From Methylobacterium sp. R2-1 (GTDB lineage: Bacteria; Pseudomonadota; Alphaproteobacteria; Rhizobiales; Beijerinckiaceae): a DNA stretch of 64,000 bases. The notes beneath the pieces are model-generated. The model had not been told where the DNA came from and ran no database searches. It saw only the letters and a program-made list of their open reading frames with translations. The stretch's first letter is position 1. Every line of letters starts with the position of its first letter. Shown piece after piece: positions 44,357 to 53,550 of the stretch. Location: assembly GCF_014191355.1 (NCBI RefSeq), contig NZ_JACHWM010000006.1:1-64000 (forward strand), read 5' to 3'. A program made the position numbers and the translations under genes.

Positions 44357-44929
44357 ATGGAAGTCATCCTGCTCGAACGCGTCGCCAAGCTCGGCCAGAT
44401 GGGCGAGACCGTGAACGTGCGTCCCGGCTACGCCCGCAACTTCCTGCTCGCCCGCGGCAAGGCCCTGCGCGCCACCGAGAACAACAAGAAGCATTTCGAG
44501 GCCCAGCGCGCCCAGCTCGAAGCCCGCAACCTCGAGCGCCGCAACGAGGCCCAGACGGTGGCCGAGAAGCTCGACGGCCAGAGCTTCGTGCTGATCCGCC
44601 AGTCCGGTGAGACCGGCGTGCTCTACGGCTCGGTCTCGACCCGCGACCTCGCCGAGGTCGTGACCAAGGAAGGCTTCAGCGTCGAGCGCGGGCAGTTCGT
44701 GCTCAACCAGCCGATCAAGACGCTCGGCCTGCACACCGTGCCGGTGACCCTGCACCCCGAGGTCGAGGTCAAGGTAACCGTCAACATCGCCCGCTCGCCG
44801 GAAGAGGCCGAGCGTCAGGCCCGCGGCGAGTCCGTGACCGAGCGCGAGCAGTTCAACCTCGACGACCTCGGCCTCGAAGTCGGCCAGGCCCTGGCCGATG
44901 CCGGCGAGGGCGCCGACGACCGCGGCTGA
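44357..44929 (+). CDS. rplI: 50S ribosomal protein L9
   Basis: A 190-residue L9: N-terminal domain [37 protein letters not shown], the connecting helix ([23 protein letters not shown]), and the C-terminal rRNA-binding domain. An acidic ~40-residue C-terminal extension ([26 protein letters not shown]) is longer than in E. coli but usual in the order. CAAGGAGA precedes the ATG. Followed by a multi-hairpin repeat. Confidence 0.97.
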
Positions 44930-44940
44930 TCCTGGGCTGC

Positions 44941-45035
44941 AAAGGGATCATCCCTTTGGCGGGGTCTCGGGGCAGCGCCCCGAGCTCCCTTCACCAGGGC
45001 TCCGCCCTGGACCCGCGAAAGGACTTGTCCTTTCG
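44941..45035. repeat. Four-hairpin intergenic repeat, copy 1
   Basis: Four consecutive perfect hairpins: AAAGGGA-TCA-TCCCTTT (44941-44957); CTCGGGGC-AGC-GCCCCGAG (44966-44984); CCAGGGC-TCC-GCCCTGG (44994-45010); CGAAAGGAC-TT-GTCCTTTCG (45016-45035). The same modules occur in the reverse order and strand at 60825-60916. The element looks like a composite REP/BIME-type repeat placed after a gene's 3' end. The rest of the rplI-dnaB gap (45036-45297) shows no gene. Confidence 0.85.
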
Positions 45036-45297
45036 AAACCCATGACTTCGCGGTGGAGAACGGGGACACGCCGGCCTCCGGCGTTGACTTGTTCTCAATC
45101 CGTTCCAGCATGACGCCCGCGATTCCCGCGCCACGGGAGCCGCGGGCGTCTCGCGTTCCGGGGCCCGTGGCGTGCGTGTCGCAGCCGGCTCAGGTTGGGT
45201 CGGCTAAGGAAGGCTTCACCATCCCGAGGCAAGGTCCGGCGGGCATGAAACGGGGCGGCCGACCGGGCCGCCCGCACTGGAGCGACGGACAAGCGCC

Positions 45298-46785
45298 ATG
45301 GCCCTGCCCAACGCCCTCACGGCCAATCTCGAGACGGTGCAACCCGAGTATCGGGTGCCGCCGCACAACATCGACGCGGAGCAGGCCCTGCTCGGCGCGA
45401 TCATGGTCAACAACGACGCCTATTACCGCGTCTCGGACTTCCTTCTCCCTGAGCACTTCATGGAGGCGGTCCACCGCCAGATCTTCGAGGTCGCGGTCTC
45501 GCTGATCAAGGCGGGCAAGCTCGCCACACCGATCACGCTCAAGACCTATCTCGGCGATATCGATCTCGGCGGCGTCACGCCGATGCAATACCTCGCCCGG
45601 CTGGCGGCGGAGGCGACCACCGTCATCAACGCGGGCGAGTACGGCCGCACCATCTACGACCTGGCAATCCGCCGTCGCCTCATCACCATCGGCGAGGATC
45701 TGGTCAACGGCGCCTACGAGGCGCCGGTCGAGTCCAGGCCCCGCGACCAGATCGAGGCGACCGAGCGCCGGCTCTACGAACTCGCCGAATCCGGCAAGTA
45801 CGACGGCGGCTTCCAGAAGTTCTCCGACGCGCTGACCGCGGCCATCGATATGGCGGCGAAAGCCTACCAGCGCGACGGCAAGCTCTCGGGCATCTCCACG
45901 GGGCTCACCGACCTCGACGCCAAGATGGGCGGACTGCAGCCCTCCGACCTCATTATCCTCGCGGGGCGCCCGGCCATGGGCAAGACTTCGCTCGTGACCA
46001 ACATCGCCTTCAACATCGCCAAGGCCTATCGCGGCGAGAAGCAGCCCGACGGCACCATGCAGACCGTCAACGGCGGCATCGTCGGCTTCTTCTCGCTGGA
46101 AATGTCGGCCGAGCAATTGGCGACCCGTATCATCGCCGAGCAATCCGGCGTGCCCTCCTACAAGATCCGCCGCGGCGACATCCGCCCGGAGGACTTCTAC
46201 AAGATCACCGATGCCGCCCGGGACATGCAGACGATCCCGTTCTACATCGACCAGACCGGCGGCATCTCGATCGCCCAGCTCGCCGCCCGCGCGCGCCGCC
46301 TCAAGCGCCAGAAGGGCCTCGACCTCCTCATCATCGACTACCTCCAGCTCCTGTCAGGAAGCGGCAAGAAGAGCGACAACCGCGTGCAGGAGATGACCGA
46401 GATCACCACCGGGATGAAGGCTTTGGCCAAGGAGCTGGCGGTGCCGATCATCGGCCTGTCGCAGCTCTCGCGTCAGGTCGAGAACCGCGACGACAAGCGG
46501 CCCCAGCTCTCGGACCTGCGCGAATCCGGCTCGATCGAGCAGGATGCCGACGTGGTGATGTTCGTGTTCCGCGAGGAGTACTACGTCGGCAACAAGAAGC
46601 CGCGCGAGGGCACGGAGGAGTTCTTCGCCTGGGAAGCGGAGATGCAGCGCGTTCACGGCAAGGCCGAGGTCATCCTGGGCAAGCAGCGTCACGGCCCGAC
46701 CGGCACGGTGGAGCTGCAGTTCGACGCCAACATCACCCGGTTCTCGAACCTGGCGCAGAGCGACCGGATGCCCGAGCAGATGTGA
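45298..46785 (+). CDS. dnaB: Replicative DNA helicase DnaB
   Basis: A 495-residue replicative helicase. The N-terminal domain VPPHNIDAEQALLGAIMVNNDAYYRVSDFLLPEHF binds primase; the RecA-type domain has Walker A AGRPAMGKTSLV, GFFSLEMSAEQLA, the Walker B region LLIIDYLQLL and SQLSRQVENRDDKRPQLSDLRESGSIEQDAD. No intein is present. ATG 45298 follows GGAGCGACGGACAAGCGCC. It is followed 35 bases later by a gene that duplicates its N-terminal domain. Confidence 0.98.
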   Translation: MALPNALTANLETVQPEYRVPPHNIDAEQALLGAIMVNNDAYYRVSDFLLPEHFMEAVHRQIFEVAVSLIKAGKLATPITLKTYLGDIDLGGVTPMQYLARLAAEATTVINAGEYGRTIYDLAIRRRLITIGEDLVNGAYEAPVESRPRDQIEATERRLYELAESGKYDGGFQKFSDALTAAIDMAAKAYQRDGKLSGISTGLTDLDAKMGGLQPSDLIILAGRPAMGKTSLVTNIAFNIAKAYRGEKQPDGTMQTVNGGIVGFFSLEMSAEQLATRIIAEQSGVPSYKIRRGDIRPEDFYKITDAARDMQTIPFYIDQTGGISIAQLAARARRLKRQKGLDLLIIDYLQLLSGSGKKSDNRVQEMTEITTGMKALAKELAVPIIGLSQLSRQVENRDDKRPQLSDLRESGSIEQDADVVMFVFREEYYVGNKKPREGTEEFFAWEAEMQRVHGKAEVILGKQRHGPTGTVELQFDANITRFSNLAQSDRMPEQM

Positions 46786-46820
46786 TAAGATCAATCGAGA
46801 TGGATTGATCGGAGCTTCCC

Positions 46821-47633
46821 TTGGCTCTCGCACCGAAGGCGCGACCGCCCGCGCCACCGACGCTGAACGAGGTCTTCGAGGCCGAGCAGCAGCTCGTCGG
46901 CCTCATCCTGGTCGAGCCCGCCGCCTATGCCCGGATCGCTGCGATCCTACGCGCCGAGGACTGGACACAGAACCTTCATCGCGGCGTGTTCGAGGTTGTA
47001 GGCCGCCTCATTGAGGAGGGGCGACCCGTCTCGCCTGCGTCGGTCTTGCCAAAGGTCAGTGACGTGGCGCCGGACGGTGGGCCAGCCGATCGCTATCTCA
47101 TCGCACTCGTCGCGGGCGCCCCCTCTTCGGCGTTCGCCGAACCCCTCGCGCGTCGGCTCGCCGAGGCCGCCCACGCACGCTCGGGTCCCGATCACCTCGA
47201 CCGGGACCTCTACGCCTGGGCCTACGAGCAAGCCCTCGCCCTCCGGCGTGGGCAGTTCGACGCCCTCGACGCACTCAATCTGGCCGAGGAGATCGAGGAC
47301 TTGGGCGGCGCGATCTACAACCAAATGGAGAGCGCGCTGCGGCTCACGCTGATGCATCTTTTGAAGTGGAATCATCAGCCGGAGAAACGGACGCGAAGCT
47401 GGCATCTCTCGATCCGCAATGGCCGCCTTGATGTCGAGGAACTGCTGGAGCGCCATCCGAGCCTGAAGCACAGGCTTCCCGGCGCCATCGCCCGCGCCTA
47501 TCGCCGCGCCCGCATCGATGCCGCGGGCGAGACCGACCTCGACGAAGACGTGTTTCCCGCTGAGTGCCCCTATGCGTTCGAAGAGATCATGACCCGGCCC
47601 GTCTCCTGGCCGTCCGCGGGCAGGAAGTCTTGA
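46821..47633 (+). CDS. DnaB N-terminal-domain / DUF29 fusion protein
   Basis: A 270-residue protein of two parts. Residues ~14-105 (TLNEVFEAEQQLVGLILVEP, YARIAAILRAEDWTQNLHRGVFEVVGRLIEEG) align with the DnaB N-terminal domain, including the AExxLxGxIL and HRxxFE patterns. Residues ~120-262 are DUF29: DLYAWAYEQALALRRGQFDALDALNLAEEIEDLG, LTLMHLLKWNHQPEKRTRSW, LLERHPSLKHRLP, FPAECPYAFEEIM. No helicase ATPase part exists. TTG start with CGGAGC upstream. It lies between dnaB and alr and overlaps alr by four bases. It could bind primase or DnaB and modulate replication; no such function is known. Confidence 0.82.
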   Translation: MALAPKARPPAPPTLNEVFEAEQQLVGLILVEPAAYARIAAILRAEDWTQNLHRGVFEVVGRLIEEGRPVSPASVLPKVSDVAPDGGPADRYLIALVAGAPSSAFAEPLARRLAEAAHARSGPDHLDRDLYAWAYEQALALRRGQFDALDALNLAEEIEDLGGAIYNQMESALRLTLMHLLKWNHQPEKRTRSWHLSIRNGRLDVEELLERHPSLKHRLPGAIARAYRRARIDAAGETDLDEDVFPAECPYAFEEIMTRPVSWPSAGRKS

Positions 47634-48721
47634 TCATCGCCGCGGATGCTTCCCCCGGCCACGGCGCACGCCTGACGATCGATCTCGCGGCCATCGTTGC
47701 CAACTGGCGGTCTCTCGCGGCGCACGCGCCGCAGACCGAGTGCGGCGCCGTGGTGAAGGCTGACGCCTATGGCTGCGGCCTCGCTGCAGTCGCCCCGGCC
47801 CTGTGGCGGGCGGGCTGCCGGACGTTCTTCGTGGCGCATCTCTCAGAGGGCATCGCCGCCCGCGCCGCGCTGCCGGAGGCCGCGCTCTACGTGCTCAACG
47901 GCCTGCCGCCCGGCAGCGCGGAGACGTTCTGCGCCCACCGCCTGCGCCCGGTCCTGGGAGACGCGCAGGAACTCGCCGAGTGGGCCGACGCCACGCAGGG
48001 CGCGTGGCCGGCCGCGCTCCATGTCGATACCGGCATGAACCGGCTCGGCCTCTCCGTGGCGGAGGCTCTGGCGCTGGCCGGCGATCCGGTGATCGCGCGG
48101 GCCGGCATCGATCTCGTGATGAGCCATCTCGTCAGCGCGGAACTGCCCGGCGATCCGCTCAACGCGCGCCAAGCCGCCGATTTCGCCCGGGTGAGGGCGG
48201 CCTTTCCGCATATGCGCGCCTCGCTCGCCAATTCCGCGGGGACCTGCCTCGCGAGCGGCGCCCGCCACGACCTGCTGCGGCCGGGCTACTCGCTCTTCGG
48301 CGGCAACCCGGAGCCGGGCAAACCCAACCCGATGCGGCCGGTGGTGCGGTTGGAGGCGACGATCCTGCAGGTCCGTGACGTCGAGGCCGGCGCGACCTGC
48401 GGCTACAACGCCCGCTGGCAGGCCCCCGCCCCGCGCCGGCTGGCCACGCTCTCGCTCGGCTACGCCGACGGCTATCCCCGCTCCGCGAGCAATTCCGGCC
48501 ACGCGCTGGTCGGCGGCATGCCCTGCCCGATCGTCGGCCTGATCTCGATGGACCTCATCATCCTCGACGTCACCGGCGCACCGCAGGCCCGGCGCGGCGG
48601 CAAAGCCACGCTGATCGGCGATGCCCTCGACATCGACACGGTGGGGCAAGCCGCCGGCACCATCGGCTACGAGATCCTGACGGGGCTGGGTTCCCGTTAT
48701 GTTCGCTCTTATGTAGAGTGA
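47630..48721 (+). CDS. alr: Alanine racemase
   Basis: A 363-residue PLP racemase interconverting L- and D-alanine for peptidoglycan. The PLP lysine is K43 in AVVKADAYGCG; the catalytic tyrosine is in ATCGYNARW; HVDTGMNRLGL and SLGYADGYPR are family motifs, and GLISMDLIILDVT is near the C-terminus. The start is TTG at 47630, overlapping the previous stop (TTGA), with AGGA six bases before; no closer ATG exists. Coupled to the DnaB-N/DUF29 gene. Confidence 0.93.
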   Translation: MIIAADASPGHGARLTIDLAAIVANWRSLAAHAPQTECGAVVKADAYGCGLAAVAPALWRAGCRTFFVAHLSEGIAARAALPEAALYVLNGLPPGSAETFCAHRLRPVLGDAQELAEWADATQGAWPAALHVDTGMNRLGLSVAEALALAGDPVIARAGIDLVMSHLVSAELPGDPLNARQAADFARVRAAFPHMRASLANSAGTCLASGARHDLLRPGYSLFGGNPEPGKPNPMRPVVRLEATILQVRDVEAGATCGYNARWQAPAPRRLATLSLGYADGYPRSASNSGHALVGGMPCPIVGLISMDLIILDVTGAPQARRGGKATLIGDALDIDTVGQAAGTIGYEILTGLGSRYVRSYVE

Positions 48722-48768
48722 TCAACGGCCGCCCCGCCGGTCTCCTTCACAGACGCCCTCCTCCCCGA

Positions 48769-50214
48769 ATGGCCAAGATCCAACAGACCTTCGTCTGCCA
48801 GTCCTGCGGGGCGGTCTACAACCGCTGGCGCGGGCGCTGCGAGGCCTGCAACGGCTGGAACACGATTCAGGAGGAAGTCGCCTCCGCCGGCCCCCAATCC
48901 GGCCCGGCGGCGACCCGGCCCTCGCGGGCGCGGGGCCGCGTCTTCCCCCTCGAAGGCCTGACCGGCGAAGCCAAGGAGGCGCCGCGCACGCCTTCCGGCA
49001 TCAACGAGCTCGACCGCGTCACCGGTGGCGGCTTCGTGCGCGGCTCGGTGATTCTGCTCGGCGGCGATCCCGGCATCGGCAAGTCGACCCTGCTGATGCA
49101 GGCCTCCGCCGCCATGGCCAAGAGCGGGGAGCGCGTCGCCTACATCTCCGGCGAGGAGGCGGTGGGGCAGGTGCGCCTGCGCGCCGAGCGGCTGGGGCTC
49201 GCCAAGTACCCGGTGGAGTTGGCGGCGCAGACCAATGTCGAGGACATCGTCGAGACGCTGTCGCAGGGTCAGCCGCCGGCGCTCGTCATCATCGACTCGA
49301 TCCAGACCATGTGGACCGAGACGGTGGAATCGGCGCCGGGCACGGTCACCCAGGTGCGGAGTTCGGCCCAGGCCCTGATCCGCTTTGCCAAGACCACCGG
49401 CACGGCCGTCATCCTCGTCGGCCACGTCACCAAGGACGGGCAGATCGCGGGGCCGCGCGTGGTCGAGCACATGGTCGATGCGGTCGCCTCGTTCGAGGGC
49501 GACCAGGGCCATCACTTCCGCATCCTGCGGGCGGTCAAGAACCGGTTCGGGCCGACCGACGAGATCGGCGTCTTCGAGATGACCGATGCCGGGCTCGCCG
49601 AGGTGCCGAACCCCTCCGCCCTGTTCCTGGCCGGGCGCGATCACGCCGCGCCGGGCACCGCGGTCTTCGCCGGGATGGAGGGCACGCGACCGCTTCTCGT
49701 CGAGATCCAGGCACTGGTCGCCCCCTCCTCCCTCGGCATGCCGCGCCGCGCCGTGGTGGGGTGGGATCCCAACCGTCTCTCGATGGTGCTCGCCGTGCTG
49801 GAGGCCCATGGCGGCATCCGGCTCGGTGGCCACGACGTCTACCTCAACGTCGCCGGAGGCCTGCGCATCTCCGAGCCCGCCGCGGATCTCGCGGTCGCGG
49901 CCGCGCTCGTCTCCTCGCTCTCGGGAGCGGCACTCCCCTCCGACTCGGTCTATTTCGGCGAACTCGGCCTGTCGGGGGCGGTGCGGCCGGTCTCGCAGGC
50001 GCCCGCTCGGCTGAAGGAGGCGCTGAAGCTCGGTTTCGGCAAGGCGATCACCCCGCAGGGGCGCGGCGAGACCGGCGAGCGGGCCCTGCCGACGGAGGCG
50101 CTGCGCCACATCGCCGATCTCGTCGCCGGCATCGCCTCGGGCGCCCCGCGGCGGGTCGGGGGCAGGCGCGAGCGCGGGCGCGACGAGTATGCGGTGCCGG
50201 ACGATCCGTTCTGA
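48769..50214 (+). CDS. radA: DNA repair protein RadA (Sms)
   Basis: A 481-residue protein: N-terminal zinc finger CQSCGAVYNRWRGRCEAC, RecA-like ATPase with Walker A GGDPGIGKST, the RadA-specific KNRFG (RAVKNRFGPTDEIGVF), and the C-terminal Lon-protease-like domain (GLRISEPAADLAVAAALVSSL, GELGLSGAVRPV). It promotes branch migration in recombination. Start MAKIQQTFVCQSCG at 48769. Follows alr by 47 bases. Confidence 0.96.
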   Translation: MAKIQQTFVCQSCGAVYNRWRGRCEACNGWNTIQEEVASAGPQSGPAATRPSRARGRVFPLEGLTGEAKEAPRTPSGINELDRVTGGGFVRGSVILLGGDPGIGKSTLLMQASAAMAKSGERVAYISGEEAVGQVRLRAERLGLAKYPVELAAQTNVEDIVETLSQGQPPALVIIDSIQTMWTETVESAPGTVTQVRSSAQALIRFAKTTGTAVILVGHVTKDGQIAGPRVVEHMVDAVASFEGDQGHHFRILRAVKNRFGPTDEIGVFEMTDAGLAEVPNPSALFLAGRDHAAPGTAVFAGMEGTRPLLVEIQALVAPSSLGMPRRAVVGWDPNRLSMVLAVLEAHGGIRLGGHDVYLNVAGGLRISEPAADLAVAAALVSSLSGAALPSDSVYFGELGLSGAVRPVSQAPARLKEALKLGFGKAITPQGRGETGERALPTEALRHIADLVAGIASGAPRRVGGRRERGRDEYAVPDDPF

Positions 50215-50420
50215 GGCGGCCGCCGTCCGCACCCCGCACCGATCCCTGCCCGCCGGGCGGCCGGCGAAATCGGCCGTCCGACAAACCCGCCGGTCCCGAA
50301 GGTGACGGCCGAGGTTCGCCAGGGTATATGGTTAAGGACCAGAGCGGACGCGCGGCCCGGGGGAGCCGGCGTCGTCCGGGCAAGGCTGCCCCGTCCCGCC
50401 CCAGCGAACCATATCCTGCG

Positions 50421-51014
50421 ATGCCGTTTTCCGTCCTCGACCTCGTGGTGCTCGGCATCGTGCTCGTCTCGGCGCTCCTCGCCGCCGTGCGCGGCGTGAC
50501 CCGCGAGGTGCTCGCGATCATTGCCTGGGTGGCCGCTGCCGCGGTGGCGTGGTCGCTCCACCCGCTGCTCCTGCCCACCGTCAAGCAGCACGTCTCCAGC
50601 GACACCGTGGCGCTCGTCGCCTCCATCGCCGCGATCTTCCTCGCCACCCTGATCGTGGTCTCGCTGGTGACGGTGAAGATCTCCGACCTCGTGCTCGATT
50701 CGCGCATCGGCGCCGTCGACCGTTCGCTCGGCTTCCTGTTCGGGGCGGGCCGCGGCTTCCTGATCTGCGTGATCGGCTGGGTGTTCCTGGCCTGGCTCGT
50801 TCAGGGCAAGGTTCCGGACTGGGCGGCGCAGGCCAAGAGCCGATCGCTGCTCGAGAGCTCGGGCGAAGCGCTGGTGGCGCAACTGCCCGACAATCCGGAG
50901 GGCTTCCTCAAGCAGTTCCGCAAGCCTAAGGGCGACGGGCCGGAGGAGCCGCCGCCGGAGACCGACCTCCCCGCCCAGCGCCGCAGCGAGGCTGGGCCTG
51001 AGCCGAAGCGCTGA
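50421..51014 (+). CDS. cvpA: CvpA-family membrane protein
   Basis: A 197-residue protein with four hydrophobic segments: VLDLVVLGIVLVSALLAAVRG, EVLAIIAWVAAAAVAWSL, LVASIAAIFLATLIVVSLV and FGAGRGFLICVIGWVFLAWLV, containing the CvpA motif DRSLGFLFGAGRG, and an acidic Pro-rich tail. It was named for colicin V production and usually lies next to purF, as here. Its function is unclear. ATG 50421 follows a poor ribosome-binding site; the long upstream ORF is a radA shadow. Confidence 0.92.
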   Translation: MPFSVLDLVVLGIVLVSALLAAVRGVTREVLAIIAWVAAAAVAWSLHPLLLPTVKQHVSSDTVALVASIAAIFLATLIVVSLVTVKISDLVLDSRIGAVDRSLGFLFGAGRGFLICVIGWVFLAWLVQGKVPDWAAQAKSRSLLESSGEALVAQLPDNPEGFLKQFRKPKGDGPEEPPPETDLPAQRRSEAGPEPKR

Positions 51015-51254
51015 GACCCACCGAAAGGACCCATCCCGAATATCCGTGGTGCGCAAGCAATGCGCGCGGACGACGAAGGATATGCTGGAATCGGTCTTGG
51101 TTGCGACGCGATCCGCGCCTAGGTAACGGTTTCACGACGGTCCCGGTGTCATCCCTCGCGGCAGAGGCTGCAGGCGGAGACGCCTTCGGCCGTTTCCTGC
51201 CGTGCCGGATGCGAGGCCCGCGAGACCCGCGCGCCTCCAGGATTCGAGATCGAC

Positions 51255-52730
51255 ATGTCAGCTGTCAGCGCGAGCGCCGATGTCCGCGACCTGGACATCG
51301 ACGGGGATACGCTTCGCGAGGAATGCGGCGTCTTCGGCATCTACGGGCACGACGATGCCTCGGCCATCACGGCGCTCGGCCTCCACGCCCTGCAGCATCG
51401 CGGCCAGGAGGCGGCGGGCATCGTCTCCTACGACGACGGCGTGTTCCACTCCGAGCGCCGCCAAGGGCTCGTCGGCGATTCCTTCTCCGACCGCGCCACG
51501 ATCGAGCGGCTGGCCGGCCGCTCGGCCATCGGCCACGTGCGCTACTCGACCACCGGCGGCACCATCCTGCGCAACGTCCAGCCGCTGTTCGCCGAACTCG
51601 CCAGCGGCGGGCTGGCGGTCGCCCATAACGGCAACCTGACCAACGCGCTCTCGATCCGCCGCGACCTCGTGCGCGACGGCGCCATCACGCAATCGACCTC
51701 GGACACCGAGGTGATCCTGCACTTGGCCGCCCGCTCGCGCAAACCGCGCATCGTCGAGCGCTTCATCGACGCGCTGCAGCAGATCCAGGGCGCCTATGCC
51801 ATCGTCGCGCTGACCAACAAGAAGCTCATCGGCGCCCGCGACCCCCTCGGCATCCGCCCGCTGGTGCTCGGCGAGCTCGACGGGCGCTACATCCTCGCCT
51901 CCGAATCCTGCGCCCTCGACATCATCGGCGCGCGCTTCATCCGCGACGTCGAGAACGGCGAGGTGGTCGTGATCTCGGAAGAGGGGGTCGAGTCGATCCG
52001 CTTCGCCGAGAAGCAGCCGATGCGGCCCTGCATCTTCGAGTACATCTACTTCGCCCGCCCCGACTCGGTGGTGAACGGCAAGAGCGTCTACGGCGTGCGC
52101 AAGGCCATCGGTCAGGAACTCGCCCGCGAGGCTCTGCCGGAGGCCGACGTCGTGATCCCGGTGCCGGATTCCGGCGTGCCGGCGGCGCTCGGCTTCGCGC
52201 AGGAGGCCGGCCTGCCGTTCGAGATGGGCATCATCCGCAACCACTATGTCGGGCGCACCTTCATCCAGCCGACCCAGACCGTGCGCGAACTGGGCGTGCG
52301 GATGAAGCACTCGGCCAACCGCGCCGCGGTCGAGGGCAAGCGCATCGTGCTCGTCGACGACAGCCTCGTGCGCGGCACCACCTCGGTGAAGATCGTGCGG
52401 ATGATGCGCGACGCCGGCGCCCGCGAGGTGCATTTTCGCATCGCCTCGCCGCCGATCACCTATCCCGATTTCTACGGCATCGACACGCCCGAGCGCGAGA
52501 AGCTGCTCGCCGCTACCCACGATCTCGAGGGCATGCGGAAATACATCGGTGCCGATTCGCTGGCCTTCCTGTCAATCCCCGGCCTCTACCGGGCGATGGG
52601 CGAGGAGGCGCGCAACGCCGCCTGCCCGCAATACACCGACCACTGCTTCACCGGTGACTACCCGACCGGCTTGACCGACTTGGCGATTGCCGGGCCCAAG
52701 CGCTTCGCGATGCTGGCCGAAGCGGACTGA
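51255..52730 (+). CDS. purF: Amidophosphoribosyltransferase
   Basis: A 491-residue first enzyme of purine synthesis, which makes phosphoribosylamine from PRPP and glutamine. The catalytic cysteine is Cys24 in REECGVFGIYGHDDA, exposed after removal of a 23-residue propeptide. HALQHRGQEAAGI, GHVRYSTTGG and AHNGNLTN form the glutaminase site; VLVDDSLVRGTTS is the PRPP loop. No 4Fe-4S cysteine set of the Bacillus type was noticed. Followed at once by an SDR gene. Confidence 0.97.
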   Translation: MSAVSASADVRDLDIDGDTLREECGVFGIYGHDDASAITALGLHALQHRGQEAAGIVSYDDGVFHSERRQGLVGDSFSDRATIERLAGRSAIGHVRYSTTGGTILRNVQPLFAELASGGLAVAHNGNLTNALSIRRDLVRDGAITQSTSDTEVILHLAARSRKPRIVERFIDALQQIQGAYAIVALTNKKLIGARDPLGIRPLVLGELDGRYILASESCALDIIGARFIRDVENGEVVVISEEGVESIRFAEKQPMRPCIFEYIYFARPDSVVNGKSVYGVRKAIGQELAREALPEADVVIPVPDSGVPAALGFAQEAGLPFEMGIIRNHYVGRTFIQPTQTVRELGVRMKHSANRAAVEGKRIVLVDDSLVRGTTSVKIVRMMRDAGAREVHFRIASPPITYPDFYGIDTPEREKLLAATHDLEGMRKYIGADSLAFLSIPGLYRAMGEEARNAACPQYTDHCFTGDYPTGLTDLAIAGPKRFAMLAEAD

Positions 52731-52735
52731 GCGCC

Positions 52736-53479
52736 ATGGCCGACAAGATCCTCGACGGCCGCATCGCCGTCGTCACCGGCGCCTCCCGCGGCATCGGCCG
52801 GGCCGCTGCGCTGGCTCTGGCGCAGGCTGGAGCCCATGTCGTCGCAGTCGCCCGCACGCAGGGTGGGTTGGAGGAACTCGACGACGCGATCCGGCAGGCC
52901 GGCGGCCACGCGACGCTGGTGCCCCTCGACCTCACCGATTACGACGCGATCGACCGTCTCGGCGCGGCGCTCAATGAGCGCTGGGGCCGGCTCGACGCGG
53001 TGGTCGGCAATGCCGGCATCCTCGGCAACCTGATGCCGGTGAGCCACGTCACGCCGAAGGTGTGGGATCAGGTGATGGCGATCAACGTCACCGCCAACTG
53101 GCGCCTGATCCGCTCGTTCGACCCGCTCTTGCAGCGCTCCGATGGCGGACGCGCGATCTTCGTCTCCTCCGGGGCGGCTTCGAAATGCCGGGCCTATTGG
53201 GGTCCCTACTCCGTCTCGAAGGCGGCGTTGGAGGCGATGGTGCGCACCTACGCCGCCGAGAACGCGAGCACGCGGGTGCGCGCCATGCTGCTCAACCCGG
53301 GTCCGCTCCGCACGAGCATGCGCGCGGCGGCGATGCCGGGCGAAGATCCGGCCACGCTGAAGACCCCGGAGGCGCTGGCACCGCATTTCGTGCGGTTGGC
53401 TTCCTCCGATTGGAACGAGACGGGCAAACTCTACGATTTCCCCAGCGACCGGGTTCTGGATTTCCAGGCTCCCCAGTAA
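52736..53479 (+). CDS. Short-chain dehydrogenase/reductase
   Basis: A 247-residue classical SDR: VVTGASRGIGRAAAL (TGxxxGIG cofactor motif), NAGILG, a catalytic serine in IFVSSGAASKCRAY and YSVSK (YxxxK). It starts six bases after purF and is probably co-transcribed, an arrangement found in many alphaproteobacteria. Substrate unknown. A terminator-like structure follows. Confidence 0.9.
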   Translation: MADKILDGRIAVVTGASRGIGRAAALALAQAGAHVVAVARTQGGLEELDDAIRQAGGHATLVPLDLTDYDAIDRLGAALNERWGRLDAVVGNAGILGNLMPVSHVTPKVWDQVMAINVTANWRLIRSFDPLLQRSDGGRAIFVSSGAASKCRAYWGPYSVSKAALEAMVRTYAAENASTRVRAMLLNPGPLRTSMRAAAMPGEDPATLKTPEALAPHFVRLASSDWNETGKLYDFPSDRVLDFQAPQ

Positions 53480-53485
53480 GGGGGT

Positions 53486-53538
53486 CCGGGGCCAAGGCCC
53501 CGGCGGGGTTGCGGGCAGAGCCCGCTTTCTATGTTTTT
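53486..53538 (+). terminator. Double hairpin with U-run after the SDR gene
   Basis: CCGGGGCC-AA-GGCCCCGG (53486-53503) and GCGGGC-AGA-GCCCGC (53511-53525) followed by TTTCTATGTTTTT. The second works as a Rho-independent terminator of the purF-SDR transcript. It lies immediately before the DmrA-like gene, whose start is at 53551, so that gene must read through or have a promoter inside this region. Confidence 0.75.
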
Positions 53539-53550
53539 CGGGTTTCAGCC

